A program made the translations under genes and the position numbers. A stretch of DNA of 9,545 nucleotides from RPQK01 sp041946865 (GTDB taxonomy: Bacteria; Acidobacteriota; UBA6911; RPQK01). The notes beneath the pieces were generated by a model, which was not told the DNA's origin, ran no database searches, and saw nothing but the letters and a program-made list of their open reading frames with translations. This document shows positions 1-6,420 of this stretch, piece after piece. The stretch lies in the NCBI GenBank assembly GCA_041946865.1, contig JBHGBF010000215.1, positions 1 to 9,545 of the forward strand, written 5' to 3'. Every line of letters begins with the position of its first letter. Position 1 is the first letter of the stretch.

Positions 1-108
1 CTGGAGAGTCCGGCCACAATGAGAGCCCGGTTAAATCACTACGTTGCCCAGAGCGGAATCGAGCACGATTGTAGATAAGAACTCGTTGTCATGACCGAGG
101 GTAGCGCC
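1..108. other. Left-edge stretch downstream of the minus-strand operon, no gene called
   Basis: No coding region can be supported here. On the minus strand there are only very short open stretches, one of about 17 codons from an ATG with no convincing ribosome site. The only structure seen is the hairpin at 95-117, listed separately. The next gene on either strand must lie outside the window. Confidence 0.5.
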
Positions 109-117
109 CTACCTCGG
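95..117 (-). terminator. Hairpin over the end of the dehydratase gene, possible operon 3' end
   Basis: CCGAGG (95-100) pairs with CCTCGG (112-117), and TAG (102-104) pairs with CTA (109-111). One G is bulged at 101 and the loop CGCC is at 105-108. The nine paired bases include the stop codon of the dehydratase gene. No run of T follows on the minus strand, so it is not a textbook intrinsic terminator. It could instead be a 3'-end-stabilising stem or a U-less terminator. The structure is seen; the function is inferred from its position at the end of a five-gene operon. Confidence 0.35.
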
Positions 118-1077
118 CACTTCGCCCTTCAGAATCGCCACCAGCTTCTCGGTATCGATATTGCCGCCCGAGACGATGCAGACGACCTTGCCTTTGCCGG
201 CTTTGCCGGCCAGAGCGGCCGCCACCGGCGCTCCTCCCGCGCCCTCTGCGATAACCCGGTTGCGCTCCGCGAGCAAACGAATGGCGCGGGCCACCTCCTC
301 CAACTCCATAACCAAAGAACCCTGAAGCAGGCAGCTCGCCAGAGGCCACATTTCCTCGAGAACACTCTTCGCGCCAATACCGTCAACGAAGGAGGGAATG
401 TACTCTACCTGCGAGGGTTTGCCGGCCGCAAATGAAGCAGCCAGTGGCGCCGCTGTAGTGACCTCGCACGCATAGATCCGTGTATCGGGCTTCAGCGCCC
501 GGACGGCAGAAGCGATGCCGCAGCTCAACCCGCCGCTGCCCCACGGAATCACAATCGCATCAACGTCAGGCAGGTCCTCCAGGATTTCGAGACCGATGGT
601 CCCATTGCCTGCCATCACGGCAGGGTCGCTCGCCGGATCCACGTAAAGCTGTCCGGCGAATGGCTTGAAGCCGTGGTCAATCCGAACCTGCCACCACTCT
701 CCGTACGAGACTTTCACTATCCCCGCCCCCAGGCGGGAGATTGCGTCGAGCTTGTTTTGCGGTGCGGTGTCGGGAACGACAATCTTGCACGGCAGGCCGA
801 GTCGCCGCGCGTTCCAGGCAACACCCTGGGCCGCGTTTCCGGCGCTTGCCGTGTACACTCCCTCCGCCAATTGGTCTTTGGCGGCAACCGCGATGGCATT
901 GCTTGCGCCTCGTAGTTTAAAGGAGTTGATCGGCTGCAGGTTCTCCAGCTTCAGATAGATTTTTGCTTCGGTTCCGTCGAGGTTCAGAGGGACAAGTGGC
1001 GAGCGGACGACGTAGTCCTTGATTCGACCACGCGCGGCATGGATCTGGTCGAGCGGGATCTGCTCATGAGGTTTCAT
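109..1077 (-). CDS. Threonine-dehydratase-like PLP enzyme (fold type II), probable hydroxy-amino-acid ammonia-lyase
   Basis: This 322-residue protein belongs to the serine/threonine dehydratase family. These enzymes use pyridoxal phosphate to eliminate water from beta-hydroxy amino acids, giving an enamine/imine that hydrolyses to a 2-oxo acid. The Schiff-base lysine is K54 in NSFKLRGASN. The asparagine loop is SAGNAAQG at 78-85, the phosphate loop is GSGGLSCG at 180-187 and the C-terminal PLP contact is SGGN at 303-306. The second Ser of the serine racemase SSGN motif is Ala79, as in IlvA, which argues for a dehydratase rather than a racemase; the usual following His is Ala82. There is no ACT regulatory domain, so this is not full-length biosynthetic IlvA. 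The start at 1077 is chosen because GGAGG lies eight bases upstream; a TTG at 1092 would overlap that site. It overlaps the upstream reductase gene by 14 bases. Relatives include catabolic threonine dehydratase, EutB of ectoine utilisation and BhcB of the beta-hydroxyaspartate cycle. The true substrate is unknown. Confidence 0.88.
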   Translation of the reverse strand: MKPHEQIPLDQIHAARGRIKDYVVRSPLVPLNLDGTEAKIYLKLENLQPINSFKLRGASNAIAVAAKDQLAEGVYTASAGNAAQGVAWNARRLGLPCKIVVPDTAPQNKLDAISRLGAGIVKVSYGEWWQVRIDHGFKPFAGQLYVDPASDPAVMAGNGTIGLEILEDLPDVDAIVIPWGSGGLSCGIASAVRALKPDTRIYACEVTTAAPLAASFAAGKPSQVEYIPSFVDGIGAKSVLEEMWPLASCLLQGSLVMELEEVARAIRLLAERNRVIAEGAGGAPVAAALAGKAGKGKVVCIVSGGNIDTEKLVAILKGEVPR

Positions 1078-2071
1078 GGCGGCTGCCTCCAAATTCGACT
1101 ACGGTTCCAATGCCCTGTTCCTGGGCTTTCATGTAGATATGGTGCGCCGAGGCCAGGTCTTCGATTGCGAGGCCAAGAGACTTATACAGCGTAATCTCTC
1201 CCGGTGTGCGCCGACCTGGCAGCTTCCCCGTCAAAATATCACCGATCTCCCCGACGATATGACTTTCGTCGATCGCTCCTTCCTTCTTGGCGAGCAGGAA
1301 ATCACCGGATTCGTTCACCGTTGATTCTCTTCGATCAACAAACAATCTGGCCTTGCGGACTGCTTCCGTGTCGAGCTCCCGGGCAAACGGAATACTGGAC
1401 CCTATAGCGTTGATGTGAGTCCCGGGTCTGATCCATTCTCCCTTCAGGATCGGTTCGATCGTTGAAGTCACGGTACAGATCAGGTCCGCTCCTTCGACGG
1501 CTTCCTCGGCCGTTTGAGCCGGCTCGACCGGTATATGATGGCGCTGCGACGCGGCCGCCGCAAACCGGCTGGATTCCTCCATCGTCAGGCTCCAGACCTT
1601 GACCCGCTTGATGGGTCGAACGCGGAGCATCGAGTCAAGATGAGTGCGAGCCTGGGTCCCAGCTCCCAGAATGGTCAGACGGCTCGCGTCAGGGCGGGCC
1701 AGGAGACGGGTGGCGACGCCGGTGACGGCTGCGGTTCTGATGGAAGTGATCTCGGTCGCGTCGATGATCGCCAGCAGCGGCCCGTCTTTCGTATCGAACA
1801 GGAGGACGGCGCCTTGATGAGTGTCCAGACGAGTGCCTCGGTTGCCGGCGTAATATGTGATCACTTTGAGGCCGGCAGCATTAATGTGGCCCAGGTAGGC
1901 GGGCATCATAACCAACGCGCCGGTTCGATCAGGCATCCACATGGTGGAGCGAAGCGGCAGAATGGCCTCTCCGCGGCTGAGCGCCTGCAATGCAGCCGAC
2001 ATCACCTCGATGCATTGATCCATGGGCAGCAAGCGACCTACGTCCGCTTGGTTCAGAATCACCGTCTTCAT
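1064..2071 (-). CDS. Ornithine cyclodeaminase / mu-crystallin family NAD(P)-dependent reductase (probably imine reductase)
   Basis: The 335-residue product has the family length and order. The N-terminal substrate half carries R41, K69 (GLKVITYY) and R112 (SIRTAAVTG). A Rossmann nucleotide site follows at 135-141 (LGAGTQA). True ornithine cyclodeaminase has an aspartate in the NAVGGD segment that drives ring closure. Here the segment is NAIGSS (221-226), with Ser226 at that place, as in human mu-crystallin (NAVGAS). The protein is therefore more likely an imine/ketimine reductase or amino acid dehydrogenase than a cyclodeaminase. The frame is open upstream to 2200, but those residues overlap the aminotransferase gene and are low in family character. 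The ATG at 2071 has GGGAG seven bases upstream and begins at the family N-terminus. The pairing with a threonine-dehydratase-like gene resembles eutB-eutC and bhcB-bhcD. The family call is secure; the substrate is not known. Confidence 0.9.
   Translation of the reverse strand: MKTVILNQADVGRLLPMDQCIEVMSAALQALSRGEAILPLRSTMWMPDRTGALVMMPAYLGHINAAGLKVITYYAGNRGTRLDTHQGAVLLFDTKDGPLLAIIDATEITSIRTAAVTGVATRLLARPDASRLTILGAGTQARTHLDSMLRVRPIKRVKVWSLTMEESSRFAAAASQRHHIPVEPAQTAEEAVEGADLICTVTSTIEPILKGEWIRPGTHINAIGSSIPFARELDTEAVRKARLFVDRRESTVNESGDFLLAKKEGAIDESHIVGEIGDILTGKLPGRRTPGEITLYKSLGLAIEDLASAHHIYMKAQEQGIGTVVEFGGSRHETS
1086..1090 (-). promoter_or_regulatory. Ribosome binding site that fixes the dehydratase start
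   Basis: GGAGG on the minus strand lies eight bases before the ATG at 1077 and inside the end of the upstream gene. It would fall inside the coding region if the TTG at 1092 were used, so it favours the ATG. Confidence 0.7.
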
Positions 2072-2078
2072 AACCGGA

Positions 2079-2083
2079 CTCCC
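2079..2083 (-). promoter_or_regulatory. Ribosome binding site that fixes the reductase start
   Basis: GGGAG on the minus strand with a seven-base spacer to the ATG at 2071. It supports the shorter reductase start over a start further upstream inside the aminotransferase gene. Confidence 0.6.
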
Positions 2084-2108
2084 GGGTTGGATGAAATCGC
2101 TCGCACCT

Positions 2109-3299
2109 TTACACCTCGTTACAGGCCTGGCAGAACCTTGCTGCGACCTGGTCGATCTCCTCATCGGACGAATTGATGTTGATGCCGAATCCGGCGCCAA
2201 GACCCGGATCCACGACGCCTACGCTCAAATTGATTGACCGTCTGAGAATGTCGTCAGTCCTCGGGAAGGCGCCTAGTCCGTTAGGTCGCCCTAATGCCTC
2301 GAGATGCCGGTTGAGATAATCCATGTTGGAATAGACATGCCAGCCGCTGTTGTCGACCGTGTCCGTACCCAGTTTCCGAGCCACCGTTGCTGCCCTATCG
2401 GCATCCTCAAAAATCACCGTTAAGAGTGTTCCGCATTCACCCTCGGCGTCATGTATAGTTCGGAAGCAAACTCCCTTGGCTCCCATGATTCTCTCTTTCA
2501 ACCTTTTCTTCTTGGCGCGCAAGGTGGCAGTGATTCTGTCGAGTTTGCGAAGCTGAGCAAGCGCGACAGCCCCGGTAAGCTCATTGATTCGGAAATTCAG
2601 CCCCAGGAGACTGGGCGGCTCAATGGATAGACCTCCTTCCTTCCGTTTGTACCCCTGATCCTGCATAGCGAATGCTTCTCGATAGTGCTCATCTCGGTCG
2701 GTGATCAGCATTCCTCCATCGCCGGCGGTGATGGTCTTGAAGAAGTTCAGGGAGAACGCACCGATATCTCCAAAAGTGCCGAGCTTGCGGCCCCGATAAG
2801 ATCCGCCACAAGCCTGGCAGCCGTCCTCCACCACCCGCAGGCCATGCTTGCCCGCGATCTGGACAATCTCGTCTATTCGGCAAGGGTTGCCGAGCACGTG
2901 GACGGGCATGATCACCTTAGTCCGGGGAGTGATGCGCCGTTCAATGTCCGACGGATCGAGCGTGAGGCTATCATCAATCTCGGCGAGAACCGGTACGGCA
3001 CCCAAGAACATGGTGGCGCCATATGAGGCGATAAAGCCGTAAGTCGGGATAATGACCTCGTCACCCGGACCAACGCCAAGTATGCGAAGCCCAATCATCA
3101 GTGAGCTGGTGCCCCCGTTGGTGGCCTGGCAATACTTGACCCCGCTGTACTTTGCGAATTCTCTTTCGAATGTCAGGACCTTTTGCTTGAAGTGCGGGTT
3201 CTTAACGTCGCCATATCGGGACAGATGGCCACTCTCCATGACATCTAGTACTTCTTTCAATTCTTCCTGTCCTATCCAGAAAGCTCCAGGTCCGGGCAT
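2109..3299 (-). CDS. DegT/DnrJ/EryC1/StrS family PLP aminotransferase
   Basis: This is a 396-residue fold-type-I aminotransferase of the family that usually aminates keto-sugars or keto-cyclitols with glutamate or glutamine as donor. Motifs, counted from the ATG at 3299, are the cofactor-binding segment ATNGGTSSL at 59-67 and the PLP ring aspartate D159 in VVEDGCQACGG. The Schiff-base lysine K188 lies in SLNFFKTITAGDGGM, so the catalytic set is intact and this is not a catalytically dead sensor. The C-terminal part has GFGININ near 370, close to the length typical of the family. The ATG is preferred because GAGG lies eight bases upstream; a GTG at 3308 overlaps that site. The gene starts 16 bases after the methyltransferase stop and ends 37 bases before the reductase start. 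No sugar-nucleotide genes are nearby, so an amino-acid or small keto substrate is as possible as a sugar. The Gfo/Idh dehydrogenase on the other strand could supply a ketone. Confidence 0.9.
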   Translation of the reverse strand: MPGPGAFWIGQEELKEVLDVMESGHLSRYGDVKNPHFKQKVLTFEREFAKYSGVKYCQATNGGTSSLMIGLRILGVGPGDEVIIPTYGFIASYGATMFLGAVPVLAEIDDSLTLDPSDIERRITPRTKVIMPVHVLGNPCRIDEIVQIAGKHGLRVVEDGCQACGGSYRGRKLGTFGDIGAFSLNFFKTITAGDGGMLITDRDEHYREAFAMQDQGYKRKEGGLSIEPPSLLGLNFRINELTGAVALAQLRKLDRITATLRAKKKRLKERIMGAKGVCFRTIHDAEGECGTLLTVIFEDADRAATVARKLGTDTVDNSGWHVYSNMDYLNRHLEALGRPNGLGAFPRTDDILRRSINLSVGVVDPGLGAGFGININSSDEEIDQVAARFCQACNEV

Positions 3300-3307
3300 G
3301 TGTAGCA

Positions 3308-3311
3308 CCTC
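3308..3311 (-). promoter_or_regulatory. Ribosome binding site that fixes the aminotransferase start
   Basis: GAGG on the minus strand, eight bases before the ATG at 3299. It runs into the alternative GTG at 3308, which makes the GTG the poorer choice. Confidence 0.55.
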
Positions 3312-3315
3312 GTGA

Positions 3316-4812
3316 TTAAGCCAAGCGGATTTCGGTTTGCGCCGAGTTCTGCAAAGCGCCGTTCTTTAGGATGTATTGGATCTCGCCGCAGACACTGGCG
3401 GGTAATTCAGCAGGCCGGTGTTCTTCGATAATCGCGATCGTCTTCTCCCTGAGGACTTCGCCCAGCCGTTTGCCGCCCGCGTTGTCCCATTTCTCGGCCA
3501 CCGTCCGGCTGAACAAGCCCGGCCGCCAAAGCTCGCGGAAATGAGTCATCGTATGTTCGGAGGAGAGGTAATCGCCGAAATGGCCCAACTCGTGGATGGT
3601 GTCGAGTGCCAGAGTGTCACGATCAAACGTTATGCCATCCATGATTTTACGCATCATCGAGATGACTTCGTTGCTGAAGACCATGTTTTCCGGAGAAGCG
3701 GTCAATCCCGTTTCTAAATAACCGATATCGTGGACGAGGTTGTTCCCAGCCAGCAACGACAGCATGACGGAGACAGTTATCTCGGAAGCGGCCTGCTCAT
3801 CCATTGTGCAACTGTTGCAGTCACCCGCGTAGCCCCACGTCGGGAGGCCGTAGAATTGTCCCATCTCCGCGACCGCTATGCGGGCAAGTAGGAATTCAGG
3901 GCAGATGAACACGGGGATGGCAGTCCTCATGTCAAGGTGATGCATACCCAACCCGTAGACGATCGGGGCACCGGCGCGTTTCAGTTGGTGAATCGTGATC
4001 CCTGAAAGCACCTCGGCGTTGGCCATGGCCAACGCACCCGCCACTGTCACCGGCCCGGAGGCGCCCTGCACCGGCGCCGGGGAATGCACAACGGGCAGTG
4101 ACTGCTCTGCCATGTACAGCAGCTTGCCGAGGGCGGTGTCGGAGTGTTTGAGAGGCGATGACGGTTCTGAGTACAGCAAAAGGCTGGGGTTGATCCTCAG
4201 CCGTTCGATCCCCCCCGAAGCCGCGCTCGCCATAGCCACGATGGCTTCGCAGTCCGAACGGTCGTCGCACACGAAAACGAGCGGTTTGCTCGTGTTCGTC
4301 AGCATGAGAGCGAACTGCTCGCGGTAGTGATTCACTTTTTCGACATCCGAGAGCATCCCCATCGACATACAGAATTGCAGTTCGGGAAGCGCATCCACCA
4401 CGTGGGCGCAGTCCGCCAGGTCCGCGGACGTGAACAACCGGCGCTGGCCCGTCCGGGGGTCAAGGAACTTCCGGCAATCCGACCCTGTTCCAAAAGTGAC
4501 GAGCCGGCCCTCCAGAGGAGCAACAACCTCGTCACCTCCCCGGCGGCAGAGCGGGATTCGGCATGGGGGTTGCTTGATGGCCCATTCCACGATGCCGGGC
4601 TGAAAACGGACCAGATTGCTGTCCTCAATCGTCACCGCACCCGTCTGCTTCAGCAGGCTCAATGCCTCTTCGTGGTAAACGCGGACACCGGTGCGTCGAA
4701 GAATCTCCAGCGACGTCCGATGTACGAACTCGCAGTCGTCTGGCGTGAGCATGCTGAACTTAGGAATCGATCGAGTCCTTTGTTGAAATCTGTTTCCATC
4801 AGTAGTCGTCAT
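3316..4812 (-). CDS. MttB-family (trimethylamine methyltransferase-like) protein, non-pyrrolysine type
   Basis: This 498-residue protein matches the full length of the MttB family (COG5598-type). These enzymes move a methyl group from a quaternary or tertiary amine to a corrinoid protein. Family-like segments include the N-terminal FVHRTSLEILRRTGVRVYHE (29-48), the central GALAMANAEVLSGI (259-272), and YAGDCNSCTMDEQAASE (328-344). After these comes AGNNLVHDIGYLETGL (355-370). In the archaeal trimethylamine enzyme an amber codon near residue 334 encodes pyrrolysine. This frame has no internal stop, and Ser334/Cys335 occupy the corresponding stretch as best I can align by eye. It therefore belongs with bacterial homologues such as the glycine betaine demethylase MtgB. 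GGAGA precedes the ATG by four bases, a slightly short spacer. It is second in the operon, 49 bases after the SHMT-like gene. No cognate corrinoid protein is seen nearby. The substrate is unknown; betaines are the first candidates. Confidence 0.88.
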   Translation of the reverse strand: MTTTDGNRFQQRTRSIPKFSMLTPDDCEFVHRTSLEILRRTGVRVYHEEALSLLKQTGAVTIEDSNLVRFQPGIVEWAIKQPPCRIPLCRRGGDEVVAPLEGRLVTFGTGSDCRKFLDPRTGQRRLFTSADLADCAHVVDALPELQFCMSMGMLSDVEKVNHYREQFALMLTNTSKPLVFVCDDRSDCEAIVAMASAASGGIERLRINPSLLLYSEPSSPLKHSDTALGKLLYMAEQSLPVVHSPAPVQGASGPVTVAGALAMANAEVLSGITIHQLKRAGAPIVYGLGMHHLDMRTAIPVFICPEFLLARIAVAEMGQFYGLPTWGYAGDCNSCTMDEQAASEITVSVMLSLLAGNNLVHDIGYLETGLTASPENMVFSNEVISMMRKIMDGITFDRDTLALDTIHELGHFGDYLSSEHTMTHFRELWRPGLFSRTVAEKWDNAGGKRLGEVLREKTIAIIEEHRPAELPASVCGEIQYILKNGALQNSAQTEIRLA

Positions 4813-4861
4813 TGTTTCTCCAATTCAAAATCGACATTCACCAGCACATCGACCCCTGTTG

Positions 4862-6199
4862 TCAGTATCCGGGAATCGGGAATTTGGCCCCGAGGAGGCG
4901 CACCTCTTCCCGCACGTCTTGTTTGATCTGGGCTGAGAGCTCGTATTCGTAATCCCCCAGCGGTTTGACCGCCCGCAGAACTCGTCCGATCAGTGCTGCA
5001 CACACCGCCATCTCGGACGCTCCAAAACACCGCGCGGCCAGAGCGTTTGTGCCAATCCGTATCCCGCTTGTCACCGAGACTTTCGACTGATCCCCGGGAA
5101 TGAAATTCTTGTTTACAATTATGTTGCATTCCTCCAGGGCCTTCTCCGCAATAATGCCGGATATGCCGAAGCTTTTCCGCACGTTCACCAGAACAATGTG
5201 ATTGTCGGTTCCCCCCGAGACAACCTCGATTCCGTCTTTGACCAGCGAGTCTGCCAAAGCCCGCGAAAGCGTGAGGATCCGACACATGAGCGTTTTGAAT
5301 TCGTCGGATCCGGCCCGATCCAGCGTACGTGCCTTGGCCACAATCTTGTTAATAATCGGGGCACCTTGCGTAAAAGGGAATACCCCCGCCTGAATCAGCG
5401 ACGACAGAGTTCCCTTCCCGCTTGGCGCCGGGGAATCCCACTCCCTGCCCATCAGAATCAGTCCGCCCCGTGGTCCGTACAGTTGTTTGTGGGTACAGGT
5501 CACGGTGAAATGCGCAATGTCGATCGGACTCGGATGCAATCCAGCTATAACCAAGCCGGCGATGTGGGTAATGTCGGCCAGGAGAAAGGCCCCCACACGG
5601 TCCGCGATGTCCCGGAACTTCTGCCAGTCAATGGCGCGAGGGTAGGCCGTCGCGCCGCAGATGATCAGCTTGGGACGGTGCAACTCAGCAAGTTCCTGCA
5701 CTTGCTGAAAATCAATGAAGACTTGCGGGTTCAAACCGTAACCTACCGCGTTGTAGAACTTGCCCGAGATATTCACCTTGGCGCCATGTGAGAGGTGGCC
5801 TCCAGAGGTCAGGCTCATGCCCAGCAGGGTGTCCCCCGGCTTGAGGACAGCCGAGGTCACGATCTGATTCGCAGTGCTGGCCGTGTGAGGCTGGACGTTC
5901 GCGTACTGCGCCTTGAAGACCGCCTTGGCGCGGTCGATGGCCAACTGCTCGAACTCGTCGACATATCTGCAACCCGCGTGAAATCTGGCCCCCGGATACC
6001 CTTCTGCCGTTACGTTACTGGCAAACAGGCCTTCGCAGGCGAGGACAGAGGGATGGGTAATGCTGCACGAGGCAACCATAGTCAGCGAGTGCTTCTGGCG
6101 ATCAAGCTCGCTCAACAAAAGTCGGTGGAGAACCTGATCCGCCGACTCCAGTGCGGCGGCCGCGCGACCGGCAAATTCCTGCAATGTGCTGCTGCTCAT
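4862..6199 (-). CDS. Divergent serine-hydroxymethyltransferase-like PLP enzyme (SHMT family)
   Basis: At 445 residues this is clearly of the GlyA/SHMT fold. The Schiff-base lysine is K238 (TCTHK), the PLP aspartate and histidine are D209 and H212 (DITHIAGL), the ring-stacking histidine is H135 (GGHLSHG), the carboxylate arginine is R381 (SGIRIGT), and E66 is retained in AEGYPG. Aligned by eye to E. coli GlyA with a constant offset of nine, the SEN motif at S35-E36-N37 is S44-C45-S46. Y55 is Thr64, Y64-Y65 is Phe73-His74, and the FPGGQGGP segment is FPFTQGAP (274-281). About eight residues are inserted before that segment. These are substrate- and folate-side positions, so the housekeeping serine/glycine reaction is doubtful. 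From memory, Tyr-to-Thr at position 55 is associated with alpha-methylserine hydroxymethyltransferase activity. An aldolase or transaldolase role is also possible. The ATG at 6199 is the first start after an in-frame stop. It heads the five-gene operon. Confidence 0.87.
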   Translation of the reverse strand: MSSSTLQEFAGRAAAALESADQVLHRLLLSELDRQKHSLTMVASCSITHPSVLACEGLFASNVTAEGYPGARFHAGCRYVDEFEQLAIDRAKAVFKAQYANVQPHTASTANQIVTSAVLKPGDTLLGMSLTSGGHLSHGAKVNISGKFYNAVGYGLNPQVFIDFQQVQELAELHRPKLIICGATAYPRAIDWQKFRDIADRVGAFLLADITHIAGLVIAGLHPSPIDIAHFTVTCTHKQLYGPRGGLILMGREWDSPAPSGKGTLSSLIQAGVFPFTQGAPIINKIVAKARTLDRAGSDEFKTLMCRILTLSRALADSLVKDGIEVVSGGTDNHIVLVNVRKSFGISGIIAEKALEECNIIVNKNFIPGDQSKVSVTSGIRIGTNALAARCFGASEMAVCAALIGRVLRAVKPLGDYEYELSAQIKQDVREEVRLLGAKFPIPGY

Positions 6200-6250
6200 C
6201 TCCGGCTATTCCTCATTAATTACGTCCCTCGCAGATCTCGGGCGCTCCGA

Positions 6251-6279
6251 ACGTTATCGTCGCCTCCGACTCGAGTCAA
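6251..6279 (-). promoter_or_regulatory. Weak sigma-70-like promoter candidate for the minus-strand operon
   Basis: On the minus strand TTGACT (6274-6279) is followed after 17 bases by TAACGT (6251-6256), or after 15 bases by GATAAC (6253-6258). The first has good spacing and a poor -10; the second has a better -10 and short spacing. It lies about 50 bases upstream of the SHMT-like start, a sensible distance. The match is weak and could be chance. Confidence 0.25.
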
Positions 6280-6285
6280 GGCCGT

Positions 6286-6293
6286 TGTTAACA
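6286..6293. repeat. Short palindrome TGTTAACA
   Basis: An eight-base perfect palindrome just upstream of the minus-strand promoter candidate. The core GTTAAC recurs at 6343-6348. This could be half of a regulator site or chance in an AT-richer patch. Confidence 0.25.
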
Positions 6294-6327
6294 TCGATAG
6301 CCTGCGCTCCGCCTAGCAAGCGAACGC

Positions 6328-6371
6328 GTTAGCTACAGACGTGTTAACTAACTCTCGCGAGATAGCTAGTT
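6328..6371. promoter_or_regulatory. Cluster of palindromes, candidate operator
   Basis: A ten-base perfect palindrome TCTCGCGAGA (6353-6362) is flanked by AACTA (6346-6350) and its complement TAGTT (6367-6371). TAGCTA occurs at 6330-6335 and 6363-6368, 33 bases apart, close to three helical turns. GTTAG (6328-6332) and CTAAC (6348-6352) form another pair. The cluster ends 20 bases upstream of the TTGACA element at 6392, where a regulator could act on both operons. The repeats are seen; binding by a regulator is inferred. Confidence 0.35.
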
Positions 6372-6391
6372 CACTATTTCGACAGCACTAT

Positions 6392-6419
6392 TTGACACAT
6401 CTCAAATACTCGGCACAAT
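6392..6419 (+). promoter_or_regulatory. Sigma-70-like promoter candidate for the plus-strand genes
   Basis: A perfect -35 TTGACA (6392-6397) is followed after 16 bases by CACAAT (6414-6419), which matches four of six -10 positions including the second A and last T. Transcription would begin near 6426, leaving a leader of about 140 bases before the ankyrin gene. No better match was noticed in the gap. Confidence 0.45.
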
Positions 6420-6420
6420 A

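Noticed and set aside
18..89. Short open minus-strand stretch reading like a protein C-terminus next to the left edge
   Set aside because: About 24 codons between stops without a start codon or upstream continuation; it cannot be separated from chance.
109..2071. Ectoine utilisation pair eutB-eutC
   Set aside because: The two families match, but the hydrolase and deacetylase genes of ectoine degradation are not here; the resemblance is noted without using the names.
1514..2176. 220-codon plus-strand open frame opposite the reductase gene
   Set aside because: It lies antisense to a well-matched OCD-family gene, its product is rich in Arg, Gly and Gln with no recognisable domain, and it reflects the high GC of the opposite strand.
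2072..2200. N-terminal extension of the reductase by 43 residues
   Set aside because: The extra part overlaps the aminotransferase gene, looks like an out-of-frame translation, and a good ribosome site precedes the ATG at 2071.
3316..4812. Pyrrolysine read-through in the MttB-like gene
   Set aside because: The frame is continuous for 498 codons with no in-frame amber codon.
4327..4926. 199-codon plus-strand open frame opposite the MttB-like gene
   Set aside because: Antisense to a clear family member; composition and lack of motifs mark it as a shadow frame.
5198..5791. 197-codon plus-strand open frame opposite the SHMT-like gene
   Set aside because: Antisense to conserved SHMT motifs; no domain is recognisable.
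4862..6199. Calling the SHMT-like gene glyA
   Set aside because: Several residues near-invariant in GlyA are replaced and the gene sits in a specialised operon, so the housekeeping symbol would claim too much.
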